From a virus, in the IMG/VR virus record IMGVR_UViG_3300030098_003235, positions 1 to 51,201 of that record: DNA of 51,201 bases. One strand, 5' to 3'. The notes below the pieces were generated by a model that saw only the letters and a list, made by a program, of their open reading frames with translations, was not told the origin of the DNA and searched no databases. Every line of letters starts with the position of its first letter. Position 1 is the stretch's first letter. The position numbers and the translations under genes are program-made. This document shows positions 1-7,554 of the stretch, in pieces.

Positions 1-99
1 ACGTTAAGTTTGCTATATTTTTTTCAGGAGATATAACAGTAGTCATGCTTGTAGGTCTTGTAGAAGCATACACATTTGCTGCTAATTTCACAGCTTTAT
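1..99. repeat. Terminal direct repeat, left copy (contig closure)
   Basis: These 99 bases recur exactly at 51103-51201. The repeat lies inside a coding frame that reads continuously from one contig end into the other, so it marks circular closure (circular or circularly permuted DNA) rather than a biological long terminal repeat. An odd length such as 99 is typical of an assembler k-mer overlap. The unique genome length is 51,102 bp. Confidence 0.95.
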
Positions 100-739
100 G
101 TTTATTAGGCGGTGCGGTGTTAACTACGTGGTCTCCATTTTTAACTGCTGTAGTTAATGTATTCTTATCTGCTTTTACAAATTCATTTAGAACTCCCATT
201 TCTACTTTTTTAAATAAATTATACAGTGGGCTGTCTAATTTTAATAGGTTAGCAAATTTTGCATATACAACAGGAATTTTAGGTTTCTGTGTAGACATAG
301 GCCCTTGGGGAGAACGAAAAGTTTTATCATTTTTAATATTGGCTATTAGTTTAGATACATCGCCTATCAACAAACTTCTTTTGTCTGCATCTTTTAAGTA
401 TTCTTGTACTAATTCTCGGTTTTGAGCAAATGCAGATAGGGCATTTATTGATCTTTCTGACCTAGTTTCTCCTTTTGAATATAAAATCGCACCGCCTAAT
501 AGAGATGCTTTGTTTCGAGTCTTGAGATTTGTAGCTTTTATCTTTTCAAGCTCTAGCGCAGAAATATTACGCTGCTGTTGAAGTTCTCTTTGCAAATCCG
601 CTTTAAACCGAGCTTGTTCTCTTTGAAAATCTCTTTCTTCTTCAAGACGTTCCTGTTCCTGTTGGTACTGCCTATTTCTACTAATTCCCTCATCAACTGC
701 ACGTAAGGCACCTCCTAAAAATGCTGTAAAATTAGACAT
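1..739 (-). CDS. Internal virion-type protein, N-terminal part (gene continues at 51102-49496)
   Basis: This is the first ~246 residues of a 781 aa protein (2346 nt over the circular junction). The ATG at 739 opens MSNFTAFLGGALRAVDEGIS, followed by a Gln/Glu/Arg-rich probable coiled coil at about residues 22-75. The frame runs off base 1 and joins the frame at 51102-49496 exactly. The start overlaps the stop of the 206 aa gene upstream by 8 nt, suggesting translational coupling. By position among large proteins without catalytic motifs, between tail genes and lysis genes, it is probably an internal (ejection) virion protein. I recognise no domain. See 49496-51201 for the C-terminal part. Confidence 0.85.
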   Translation of the reverse strand, partial: MSNFTAFLGGALRAVDEGISRNRQYQQEQERLEEERDFQREQARFKADLQRELQQQRNISALELEKIKATNLKTRNKASLLGGAILYSKGETRSERSINALSAFAQNRELVQEYLKDADKRSLLIGDVSKLIANIKNDKTFRSPQGPMSTQKPKIPVVYAKFANLLKLDSPLYNLFKKVEMGVLNEFVKADKNTLTTAVKNGDHVVNTAPPNKHKAVKLAANVYASTRPTSMTTVISPEKNIANLT

Positions 740-1352
740 CTTCAATACTCTCCTCTTCCATTTCCATAAAACTTTCTGGCTCTTCAGTTACAGACACTTC
801 ATCATCGCTTTCTGTTTGTACAGAGTCTTCAAGTAAAACGTCTGTAGCATACATAACTTTGTCGTACATATCTGGCCTATTTTCTTTCATCATTTTAAGA
901 ACGTCTTCATCAGAAATACGCTCTTGTTCTTCTTTTGTTTTTGGATCAACATTAAATATTGTAGCAGGTATATTTGCTTCTTGTGCTAGACCTATAAAAT
1001 GTGCAGTAATAGGAATTTTAAGAATTTCTGATAAATCAGGTGTCCAATACCCTTCTGTAAAACCTGCAAAAGTTATTGTATTTGTAATTGACTCTATGGG
1101 TACACCAGAAGCCATAAGTCTTACAAAATTTTCTTCTACTTGAGGATTTTCTATTTTGCTAAGAACCCATGACATAGCTTCTTCAGGATCTGTATATTGA
1201 GGAGGGTTTTCCCATGCCCATTTTTGGGGTTCATCTGTAAGAGAATGACCCGGAGGAGGTGCGTTAAACATATCTAACGCTTCTACACTACCTTCTTCGG
1301 GAAGAATTTCTGCTTGTATATCAGAATCAAGTAATTCGTCTTCTATTACCAT
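732..1352 (-). CDS. Acidic hypothetical virion-associated protein (206 aa)
   Basis: Not recognised as a named family. The protein is strongly acidic at both ends, with Glu/Asp/Ser clusters in the last 35 residues. The middle (about residues 40-160) looks globular, with PEEAMSWVLSKIENPQ and helical segments. It sits between the 214 aa gene (10 nt upstream) and the 781 aa internal protein, whose start it overlaps by 8 nt, so all belong to one operon of internal virion proteins. No signal peptide or membrane segment is visible. A chaperone or minor structural role is only inference from position. Confidence 0.75.
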   Translation of the reverse strand: MVIEDELLDSDIQAEILPEEGSVEALDMFNAPPPGHSLTDEPQKWAWENPPQYTDPEEAMSWVLSKIENPQVEENFVRLMASGVPIESITNTITFAGFTEGYWTPDLSEILKIPITAHFIGLAQEANIPATIFNVDPKTKEEQERISDEDVLKMMKENRPDMYDKVMYATDVLLEDSVQTESDDEVSVTEEPESFMEMEEESIEDV

Positions 1353-1361
1353 AATATAATC

Positions 1362-2006
1362 CTATGTAACTCTGCTTGTAATTGATATTGCTGGTGCTTT
1401 ACCTGTTATATTTGGGCCTTCAGGCTTACCTTCGCCTGTTATTGCTTCAATTATAGCTTGATTTCTTTCTCTTGCTGCTTCTCTGTAAAGTCTATCTTGC
1501 ATTAATCTCGCAGCATCTGACCCTCTTTGTGACTGATTAATTAATGATGCAATAACATTATCAGAACGAACTTTTTGCGCTGAAAATTGACCGCTGGCTG
1601 CTCTTCCTGCAGGAGAAAAAGATCCTGATCTTGATCTTGGGGATGTAGGCATCCTCCTTTGTTGTCTTTGTCTTCCCTTTGTAACAGATCTTGCGCCTTT
1701 AGCAAAACCTGATATTGCTTCAATTGTATCACTACTCAATTTAAGACCATCTTCACCTAATATATAATTTTTAATTTTATCGCCTATACTCGTGTCATTA
1801 AAATCACTATCTTCAGTATAAAGAAAACCTTGATTATCATACTCAAAATCAAATATTTCATTACCATCTTCATTTTGAGTTCTAAGGTCTTCTTCTGTAG
1901 TGCCGGGAGCATAAAAACCTCCGCTTATTCCCCCCAGTTCTAAATCAATATTATTCTTATTATCATCTCCCCCAAACAAATTTGAAAAAAAACCAAAATA
2001 ATCCAT
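1362..2006 (-). CDS. Hypothetical virion-associated protein (214 aa)
   Basis: Unrecognised. It starts MDYFGFFSNLFGGDD with an acidic Asp/Asn/Glu N-terminal half. A basic Arg/Gln/Ser segment follows at about residues 108-145 (KGRQRQQRRMPTSPRSRSGS). The C-terminal helical region is rich in Gln, Arg and Ala. The bipolar charge resembles small ejection or core-associated virion proteins, but nothing identifies a family. The gene lies 10 nt from both neighbours, within the operon of the 715 aa and 781 aa proteins. Confidence 0.75.
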   Translation of the reverse strand: MDYFGFFSNLFGGDDNKNNIDLELGGISGGFYAPGTTEEDLRTQNEDGNEIFDFEYDNQGFLYTEDSDFNDTSIGDKIKNYILGEDGLKLSSDTIEAISGFAKGARSVTKGRQRQQRRMPTSPRSRSGSFSPAGRAASGQFSAQKVRSDNVIASLINQSQRGSDAARLMQDRLYREAARERNQAIIEAITGEGKPEGPNITGKAPAISITSRVT

Positions 2007-2016
2007 ATCTATGCTC

Positions 2017-4164
2017 CTAATCTAATATTCCAAATATACCATTTACAACTGTTGAACCTAAACTATCATAAAATGCTGTATCTCTATCTTTTTCATATTG
2101 ATTAGCATCAAATGTTTGTTGTTGTGCAAGAATAGCAATATTATGCGCTCTTTGTTTATCATTTTCAGATATCTGCATAGCCCACCCTGCTTCATCTCTA
2201 TATCTTTGCCACAACTTATCCATAGCTGTTTGTGTAAACCCTAACAGGTTAAGAGCATTTACTCTATTCGCTTCATTTTGTTGTGTAGTATTTGCTGTAT
2301 TTATACTTCTTCTCCAAGAGGCATTGGATTGTTGAATAATAGATTCATTTTGAATGTTAAATCTTTCTCTAGCATCATTCATTTTTGCAAAATAACGTTT
2401 ACCTGCATTGATTTGATCTGCGTTAAATTGATTCATAGCTGCCATACGGCTAGAGTTTGCGTTTGCCACTTGTACCTCTAATTCAGAAAAAAACTGATCT
2501 ACTTGCATTTGAGATTTAGCATTAAATTGTCTAGAAGCGTTTTCCTGTGCTTGATCGTTAAACATCTTTTGAAACTGGCTTTGTAAATCAATAGTCTTCA
2601 ACTGCTGTTGATTATTTAAATTTGCAGTATCCATTTGTAAAAATGCACGAGCGTTATTGACCGCTGCAGTCATTCGCGCATCTAGATTTGCTTTATCCAT
2701 AGCTGCAAATGTCAAGGCATTTTGTAAAGCGGTCTGCTGCTTATTTCTTAAATTTGCTATTTGAATTGTCGCATATTTGTTTGCATCTTCTTTTGCTATG
2801 CTTATTCCAGATTCCATCATGGCTTGAGTAATAGCTGCTGCAGCCATAGAAGATCTGCCCATTCCTCTTTGTGCCATCATTGCGCCAGCATTACGTACAG
2901 CAGGTGCTGCCCATGCTGGAGGAGGTTTACCTTCTTCAAATGAATCAAATAGCTGATCCATTTGATACTTAATAGTAGCTCTTTCATCGAGTTCTTCAGT
3001 AGCAGCAGTAGCTATTGCTTGTTGAGATACTGCTCCTTGTATGTCACCAATAAGAGATTCAGAAGAAGGCTGACCCTGCGCTGCAATATATTCGGGTGTG
3101 CCTTCCTGTACATAAGAAGAATATGTTTGTGCATTTGTTCTTGGAGGAGTAGCTATTTCTAAACCTGTTGTAGCAGCAGTAAGCAGAGTAGCAGCTTCAC
3201 CCTCGATAGGATCAGCAGAACGTATTTCTGCAAAAAGTTCATCTTCTTTTATTACTAAATCATCAGGATCAATCGCTGTACCTGCAGGAAGGTCTGTTGG
3301 GACAGAGCCTACTCCAGCTTGTGCCGCAGTTTGACCTATAGTTCTTGTTTCTAAACCTATTGGGGGTGCAGGAACGGCAGGGCCTGTTGGGTTAGGGTTA
3401 ACAGCGGTCTGCGCTCCAAATGTAACTCGTTGCCCTTGAGGATTAAAAATTATATCGGGGCCATCAGCCAATCCTTCTAGTTGACTAACTGTATACCCCC
3501 TCTGAGTCAAAAACTCTTTAAACTCAGGTGTAAGTTCCTGTCTAAAATATTTTCGATCTTCTGTAGGAGGGGCCTTTTCAAAGTTAGTTCTAGGCCCTGT
3601 AAACTGGTCAAAAACAGGGTCTACTAATGGGCGCTGGAAGGGAGTAAGCTTATCCATATTGCGATCATCTGTAGGCGAGGGAAAAAAATCTCGTATATCA
3701 CGATCAGAAGGGAAACTATACAGACCTGTTACTGGATCATAGTCTGCTCTATCTGTAATAAGACCCGGAGGTTCAGCAGGGCGTATCATTGGTTCCGTAA
3801 AAGGGCCAGTGCTAGGAAGAGTAGGTTGTGTAACAGGTTGCGGAGCAGGTTGAGGTGCAGGTTGTGTAACAGGTTGCGGAACAGGTTGAGGTGCAGGTTG
3901 AGGTGCGTTATATCCAAGAACATAATTTGTAAGAGGGTTACCGTCAACTTCTGTTTCCTGTTTGGTTATTGTAGCTCCACCACCAAGATCCCCTAAAGGG
4001 CGATTAGCTTGTAAATTTTGTTCGTAAGCTCTTGCTAAAACATCTTGTTGAGTTTCATATACAGGTTTATCCTGTTCATCTACTCCTATTTGTGTAGGTG
4101 GCCCCATAGACAACCTACCAGAAGCATCTCTTACAAGACCGGGGTAATTTGGTAATTGCGCCAT
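2017..4164 (-). CDS. Large internal virion-type protein, Pro/Gln-rich (715 aa)
   Basis: Residues ~80-120 contain Pro-Gln repeats of the APQPVTQP kind, encoded by repeated DNA at about 3820-3905. Residues ~400-700 are long, Ala/Gln/Asn-rich and predicted helical (probable coiled coil), as in podoviral ejection proteins. The C-terminus carries FDANQYEKDRDTA, nearly the same as the C-terminus of the 781 aa protein (FDASQYEKDRDTA), and the DNA there is a 41-bp near-identical repeat. No enzyme motif is visible. From its length, helicity and operon I infer an internal core or ejection protein. The ATG at 4164 lies shortly downstream of the 68 aa gene. Confidence 0.85.
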   Translation of the reverse strand: MAQLPNYPGLVRDASGRLSMGPPTQIGVDEQDKPVYETQQDVLARAYEQNLQANRPLGDLGGGATITKQETEVDGNPLTNYVLGYNAPQPAPQPVPQPVTQPAPQPAPQPVTQPTLPSTGPFTEPMIRPAEPPGLITDRADYDPVTGLYSFPSDRDIRDFFPSPTDDRNMDKLTPFQRPLVDPVFDQFTGPRTNFEKAPPTEDRKYFRQELTPEFKEFLTQRGYTVSQLEGLADGPDIIFNPQGQRVTFGAQTAVNPNPTGPAVPAPPIGLETRTIGQTAAQAGVGSVPTDLPAGTAIDPDDLVIKEDELFAEIRSADPIEGEAATLLTAATTGLEIATPPRTNAQTYSSYVQEGTPEYIAAQGQPSSESLIGDIQGAVSQQAIATAATEELDERATIKYQMDQLFDSFEEGKPPPAWAAPAVRNAGAMMAQRGMGRSSMAAAAITQAMMESGISIAKEDANKYATIQIANLRNKQQTALQNALTFAAMDKANLDARMTAAVNNARAFLQMDTANLNNQQQLKTIDLQSQFQKMFNDQAQENASRQFNAKSQMQVDQFFSELEVQVANANSSRMAAMNQFNADQINAGKRYFAKMNDARERFNIQNESIIQQSNASWRRSINTANTTQQNEANRVNALNLLGFTQTAMDKLWQRYRDEAGWAMQISENDKQRAHNIAILAQQQTFDANQYEKDRDTAFYDSLGSTVVNGIFGILD
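2074..2114. repeat. 41-bp repeat at the 3' end of the 715 aa gene (copy A)
   Basis: Matches 49514-49554 at 40 of 41 positions, in the same orientation; the one mismatch is t2102 against c49542. It encodes the shared C-terminal motif FDA(N/S)QYEKDRDTA in two otherwise different virion genes. On the circle the copies are about 3.66 kb apart. Confidence 0.9.
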
Positions 4165-4188
4165 TATATCTCTTTCACTCTATAAAGT

Positions 4189-4395
4189 TTAACAACCAGA
4201 ATCATTATCCTCATTGTTTTTTCTATTTGCTACAGAAAATAAATCTTCTGCTTTTTCTTTGTTTTTTAACGTTTCTACTTCTTTTAAGACAAGAGCTAAC
4301 TTAGCTTTTAAATTTGCATTGGCTGCTAATACACTATTTCTTTGATTGACTAAAATATCTACAAGTTCTTGTGTCGAGTTTAATTCTTTATCCAT
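4189..4395 (-). CDS. Small coiled-coil protein (68 aa)
   Basis: The start was set at ATG 4395 (MDKELNSTQELVDILVNQ). It overlaps the stop of the membrane peptide gene by 8 nt and has an AAAGGA ribosome site about 9 nt upstream. An alternative start at 4428 would lie deep inside the upstream gene. The protein is one long amphipathic helix with regular Leu/Val spacing, probably a coiled coil, followed by a charged Asn/Asp-rich tail ending in Cys. No family is recognised. Tight coupling to the 62 aa membrane protein suggests the two may act together. Confidence 0.7.
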   Translation of the reverse strand: MDKELNSTQELVDILVNQRNSVLAANANLKAKLALVLKEVETLKNKEKAEDLFSVANRKNNEDNDSGC

Positions 4396-4576
4396 CTTTT
4401 TTTGTTCCTTTCTTTTTAATAAAAACACTCCACAATCTTGCTATCAATAATATAGAACCACCTATTAACATAAATAGTTGTAAACTTTGCTCTACCCATT
4501 GCAACCATATTGGTGTTGTTACCATACCTGTTGCAATAGCTGTATCTATTATTAGTTTTGGATCTGGAGAAGACAT
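4388..4576 (-). CDS. Small membrane protein, holin-like (62 aa)
   Basis: One clear membrane segment (about residues 32-52, LQLFMLIGGSILLIARLW) is preceded by a short polar N-terminus with a weakly hydrophobic stretch. The protein ends in a basic tail (IKKKGTKKDG). Size, topology and basic tail fit a holin or a small inner-membrane accessory protein, but the family is not recognised. A TTGACT-17-TATAAT promoter ends only a few bases before this ATG, so the mRNA may be nearly leaderless or translation may start at the internal Met18. The gene is followed by the coupled 68 aa coiled-coil gene. Confidence 0.7.
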   Translation of the reverse strand: MSSPDPKLIIDTAIATGMVTTPIWLQWVEQSLQLFMLIGGSILLIARLWSVFIKKKGTKKDG

Positions 4577-4580
4577 ATAT

Positions 4581-4609
4581 ATTATACCTGTTTTTTAATT
4601 AAAAGTCAA
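4581..4609 (-). promoter_or_regulatory. Sigma70-type promoter, minus strand
   Basis: On the minus strand the -35 TTGACT (4609-4604) and -10 TATAAT (4586-4581) are separated by exactly 17 bp of AT-rich DNA. The predicted transcription start is near 4574, at the start codon of the 62 aa membrane protein. It would drive the internal virion proteins and, across the contig junction, the lysis genes. Confidence 0.8.
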
Positions 4610-4616
4610 GTTATTT

Positions 4617-5150
4617 TTACCGTTTAAGTAAAGGATTATTTAGTGCATCTCTTAGTTTCTTATCTTGTCTTTTTTCAAATGTATCTAACTTTGAATCTAT
4701 ACCATTTATCTTAGCATCAAATCTACTAGAAGCTGATTCAGTAATATCACGAATATTTTTTTCTGCTTGTCGTAGTGCAGATCGTGTTTCTGCATCTAAA
4801 GCTCTTGACCTACGATCTACAGAGGATATACCTTCATATAGTTTAGTAGCATCAGCACGTACATCTTGACGTGTATCTCGTACAATATCCTGTACTTCTC
4901 CAACACGCACACGTACAGCATCCATTTGTTTTGTTACTGTATTCATTGTTTTGTTCATTACAGCTAGTTTCTTGTCAAAACCACTTAGGTCGGGGGCCGT
5001 ATAGCTTTCTATCTTTTCACGCATGTCCATATAATCTTTGTAAAATTCAAAAGCCCCATACAAACCGCCTACAAACGTAGACAGGCCCATGACCACAGCT
5101 AACATTTTGCCGCCTTTAAATTTTACGCCGCCAACCTCTACTTCAGCCAT
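4617..5150 (-). CDS. Membrane-anchored coiled-coil protein (177 aa)
   Basis: After a short N-terminus (MAEVEVGGVKFKGGK) there is one membrane segment (about residues 17-36, LAVVMGLSTFVGGLYGAFEF), then a long helical region of about 130 residues rich in Asp, Arg and Lys with heptad-like spacing. This topology recalls i-spanins and other tethered coiled-coil proteins. I recall similar unnamed proteins in marine phages but cannot name a family. The start overlaps the stop of the exported 470 aa protein (TAATG). A separate Rz/Rz1-like pair exists at 44.2-44.9 kb, so a second spanin is only a possibility. Confidence 0.75.
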   Translation of the reverse strand: MAEVEVGGVKFKGGKMLAVVMGLSTFVGGLYGAFEFYKDYMDMREKIESYTAPDLSGFDKKLAVMNKTMNTVTKQMDAVRVRVGEVQDIVRDTRQDVRADATKLYEGISSVDRRSRALDAETRSALRQAEKNIRDITESASSRFDAKINGIDSKLDTFEKRQDKKLRDALNNPLLKR

Positions 5151-6562
5151 TATTTACTCCACTGACTTTCTATAAGATCGTTGTGCAGACCATTAGACTG
5201 ACCAAAGACTTGGTAATTTTGCATACGATCAATCATGCTAGGGCCATCAGGAATAGTAGAACTTGTAAAAAAATTAGGAACATCAGGAATAGTTGTTCCT
5301 TTAAATATACTTTTATTGTTAGCGATCATTCCCATTGCAACAAGTGTAACAGTCTGGGCCGTATTTCCATATTTTTGACTAGGCGCAATGTTGTCAACTA
5401 CTGTTTGAGCAGCAGTTGCTGGAGTTACAACAACAGGAACAGAAACTGCTGTTGTAGATGTTGTAGCAACAGTCTTTCGTGCTGTTTTTCCTTTTGTTTT
5501 CTGAGGCCGTCCTTTTGAAACTGTTTTAGGTGCAGACTGTGGTTCAGAAGGGCTGGGTTCAGAAACAGATTGAGAAGTAGGTTCAGGAGTAGGTTCTATA
5601 GTATTTTCTATTTGAGATTCTGCTTGTTGAGTTTCTGCCTGTTGAGTTTCAGATTGTTGGACAACAGGAGTAATTGTTGGTGCTGCAGGTGCTACAGGCT
5701 CGATAACAGGTGTCTGTATTGTTGTTTCAACAGTGGTTTCTGCTGTGCTTGTTGGTGCAGAAATAGTAACAGGAGCAGGAGTAGGAGAAGGTTCTACAGG
5801 TTGTACTGAAGCTACGCTAGTATATGTTTCAAGTACAGGAACAGTTGTTATTGATACTGTAGAAATAGGAACAACATCTGTCGTTACCGTTGATGCATCC
5901 ATAATATCATTATGGGTTTGGGTTTCTATAACATCATTTATTACTGTTGCTGTATCCTCAATCACCAACGCTGTCTGGTAGTCTATTGTAAGGCTAGGGT
6001 TAGAAAACTGTGGGCCGTAAAATCCAGATGGATACCCTGCATCTATGCCGTATAATTCTAATATTCCTGTTAAAACACCATAGCTGTTTGTTGCAACTGT
6101 ATCTGCATAATTGAAGTTTTTTAACCCTGTCCAGTTTAATTCTTCTTGATGTACAAAAGTTTCTACTGCAGTATTTCCATCTTTTAATGTGATAGTAAGT
6201 TTAAATATATCTCGGCAGTCTCCTGATTGCATTACACCATTTGCACACGTAGATAACCTGCTGTTTGAAGAGTGGCTGTCAATTGTTATTCCACTATTTA
6301 AAGTAAACCCTTGTCTAACTTCATCTTTAGTTAATGGAACATTAAAATTTGAAGTATATGTTCCTCCACCGCCATTTGTTCCACTTGTACAATATTCTCC
6401 AGAACTACACCCATGCCCCTGTCCTACAGACGTACTTCCTGAACGTGTAAAATCACTCATGCCCGGAACAAGGTTTGAAGTTGTGAGATCTTCTGCTTTA
6501 TTAGGTGTACACAACATAAGCGAACCTAACGCTATAGTAAATATACAAAGAAAACACTTCAT
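5150..6562 (-). CDS. Exported protein with signal peptide and Pro/Thr/Val-rich stalk (470 aa)
   Basis: A clear N-terminal signal peptide (MKCFLCIFTIALGSLMLCT, cut probably after NKA) precedes a globular domain at about residues 30-205. That domain has paired cysteines (GCSSGEYC; CANGVMQSGDC) and beta-strand character. Residues ~205-385 are a low-complexity Thr/Val/Pro/Glu stalk, followed by a short C-terminal domain. Signal peptides are unusual for virion proteins, so it probably acts in the host envelope, perhaps in superinfection control or lysis; this is inference. Start and stop both overlap neighbours by TAATG junctions, so it is one of four linked genes with export or membrane signals. 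Confidence 0.8.
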   Translation of the reverse strand: MKCFLCIFTIALGSLMLCTPNKAEDLTTSNLVPGMSDFTRSGSTSVGQGHGCSSGEYCTSGTNGGGGTYTSNFNVPLTKDEVRQGFTLNSGITIDSHSSNSRLSTCANGVMQSGDCRDIFKLTITLKDGNTAVETFVHQEELNWTGLKNFNYADTVATNSYGVLTGILELYGIDAGYPSGFYGPQFSNPSLTIDYQTALVIEDTATVINDVIETQTHNDIMDASTVTTDVVPISTVSITTVPVLETYTSVASVQPVEPSPTPAPVTISAPTSTAETTVETTIQTPVIEPVAPAAPTITPVVQQSETQQAETQQAESQIENTIEPTPEPTSQSVSEPSPSEPQSAPKTVSKGRPQKTKGKTARKTVATTSTTAVSVPVVVTPATAAQTVVDNIAPSQKYGNTAQTVTLVAMGMIANNKSIFKGTTIPDVPNFFTSSTIPDGPSMIDRMQNYQVFGQSNGLHNDLIESQWSK

Positions 6563-7230
6563 TAGTCGTTAACCTCTTCAAAAGGATTATAAATTGTATC
6601 CTGTTGATTTAATTTTTCTTGCTTTTTTTCTTCTGCTTCTTCTTTTGCAATTCGTTCAGCTTGTGCTTTTTTAAGTGCTACTTTACGAATTTTTGTACCT
6701 TTAGGAGAGGCTGTTGGATTTTTTAACCATGCTTGTTTAGCTTGTGTTCCAATCTTACCTTGGTAGGGACAGGGTGTACCTGCCTCAAACATAGCATCAA
6801 ACACTCTTGCATCTTGGCACAGAAGGCTTACACCAGCCACTTTTAATCCCATTCCATACAGACTACGTGCTAACTTTAAACGTTCACAATTTTTATCGCG
6901 TACTGTAGTTCCAACTGCTGCACCAAATACTGAAGTCTGTACAGCAGAACTTATTCCCGATACACATACGTCAGAGTTATTTACAACAACAGAAGGCGCA
7001 GATGCCGTAGATGGAGCTTTATCTATTACTGTACTTCCTGTCGTATTACTGGATACTGTATTTGATGCAGTTGTGTTACTTACTGTATTAGAAGAAGAAC
7101 TAACAGTATTAGAACTACTGCTTATAGTGTTGCTAGTAGTTGTATTAGTTACAGTATCTGTTGCATATATAGGAATTGGAAACAATGTAAAAGAAATAGC
7201 CAATAGTCCTAGTACAAATTTCTTTATCAA
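6562..7230 (-). CDS. Exported Ser/Thr/Asn-rich protein with conserved Cys domain (222 aa)
   Basis: A signal peptide (MIKKFVLGLLAISFTLFPIP, cut near YAT) is followed by a Ser/Asn/Thr/Val repeat region at about residues 25-75. A conserved-looking domain at residues ~85-165 holds cysteines (DVCVSG, DKNCERLK, LLCQDARVFD, GTPCPYQGKIG). I recall this Cys domain from other marine phage genomes near tail genes, with no assigned function. The C-terminus is a charged Lys/Glu helix. The gene lies directly after the tail-fibre group and upstream of the 470 aa exported protein, with a TAATG overlap. Confidence 0.8.
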   Translation of the reverse strand: MIKKFVLGLLAISFTLFPIPIYATDTVTNTTTSNTISSSSNTVSSSSNTVSNTTASNTVSSNTTGSTVIDKAPSTASAPSVVVNNSDVCVSGISSAVQTSVFGAAVGTTVRDKNCERLKLARSLYGMGLKVAGVSLLCQDARVFDAMFEAGTPCPYQGKIGTQAKQAWLKNPTASPKGTKIRKVALKKAQAERIAKEEAEEKKQEKLNQQDTIYNPFEEVND

Positions 7231-7246
7231 AATTATACTTCCTTTT

Positions 7247-7543
7247 TTAAACTAGACTTTCTTTTTCTACAGTATCTTTAAAGTTTGTTTTAACAGTATT
7301 TGTCCACAACGCATTAGCTATTGACTGTACTGATGCGTCTTCTCCACTTATATCTGTATCTGTATGTACCCAACTACCATCAGAATTTTTAACAGATGAA
7401 TATGGAACAATAGAATGTCTATGTGGAACTCTTGATATTTCAACACCATCTTCTTTAATAATAGTATCTACTCTTACAGATATTGCACCACTAGTTGGAT
7501 TAGAATCAATTTTCAAAATTTCAATTTCTTTTGTAATAGCCAT
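7247..7543 (-). CDS. Small conserved protein after the tail fibre (98 aa)
   Basis: The protein begins MAITKEIEILKIDSNPTSG and has an alternating beta-strand pattern with RVPHRHSIVP. I recall short phage proteins of this shape (an ITKE start and an R-x-x-H-R-H motif) lying downstream of tail fibres in marine phages. Function is unknown; a tail-fibre accessory or minor tail protein is plausible. It lies 11 nt after the tail-fibre stop in the same operon. No signal peptide or membrane segment is visible. Confidence 0.75.
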   Translation of the reverse strand: MAITKEIEILKIDSNPTSGAISVRVDTIIKEDGVEISRVPHRHSIVPYSSVKNSDGSWVHTDTDISGEDASVQSIANALWTNTVKTNFKDTVEKESLV

Positions 7544-7554
7544 TTTATTATTTC

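Noticed and set aside
45-425. Plus-strand open frame of 126 codons
   Set aside because: It is antisense to the N-terminal part of the 781 aa virion gene, whose frame is continuous over the junction; composition is typical of a reverse-strand shadow.
5183-5809. Plus-strand Cys/Ser/Arg-rich frames (111 and 79 codons) opposite the 470 aa gene
   Set aside because: The odd composition arises from the Thr/Val/Pro repeats of the real gene on the other strand; no ribosome site or relative is apparent.
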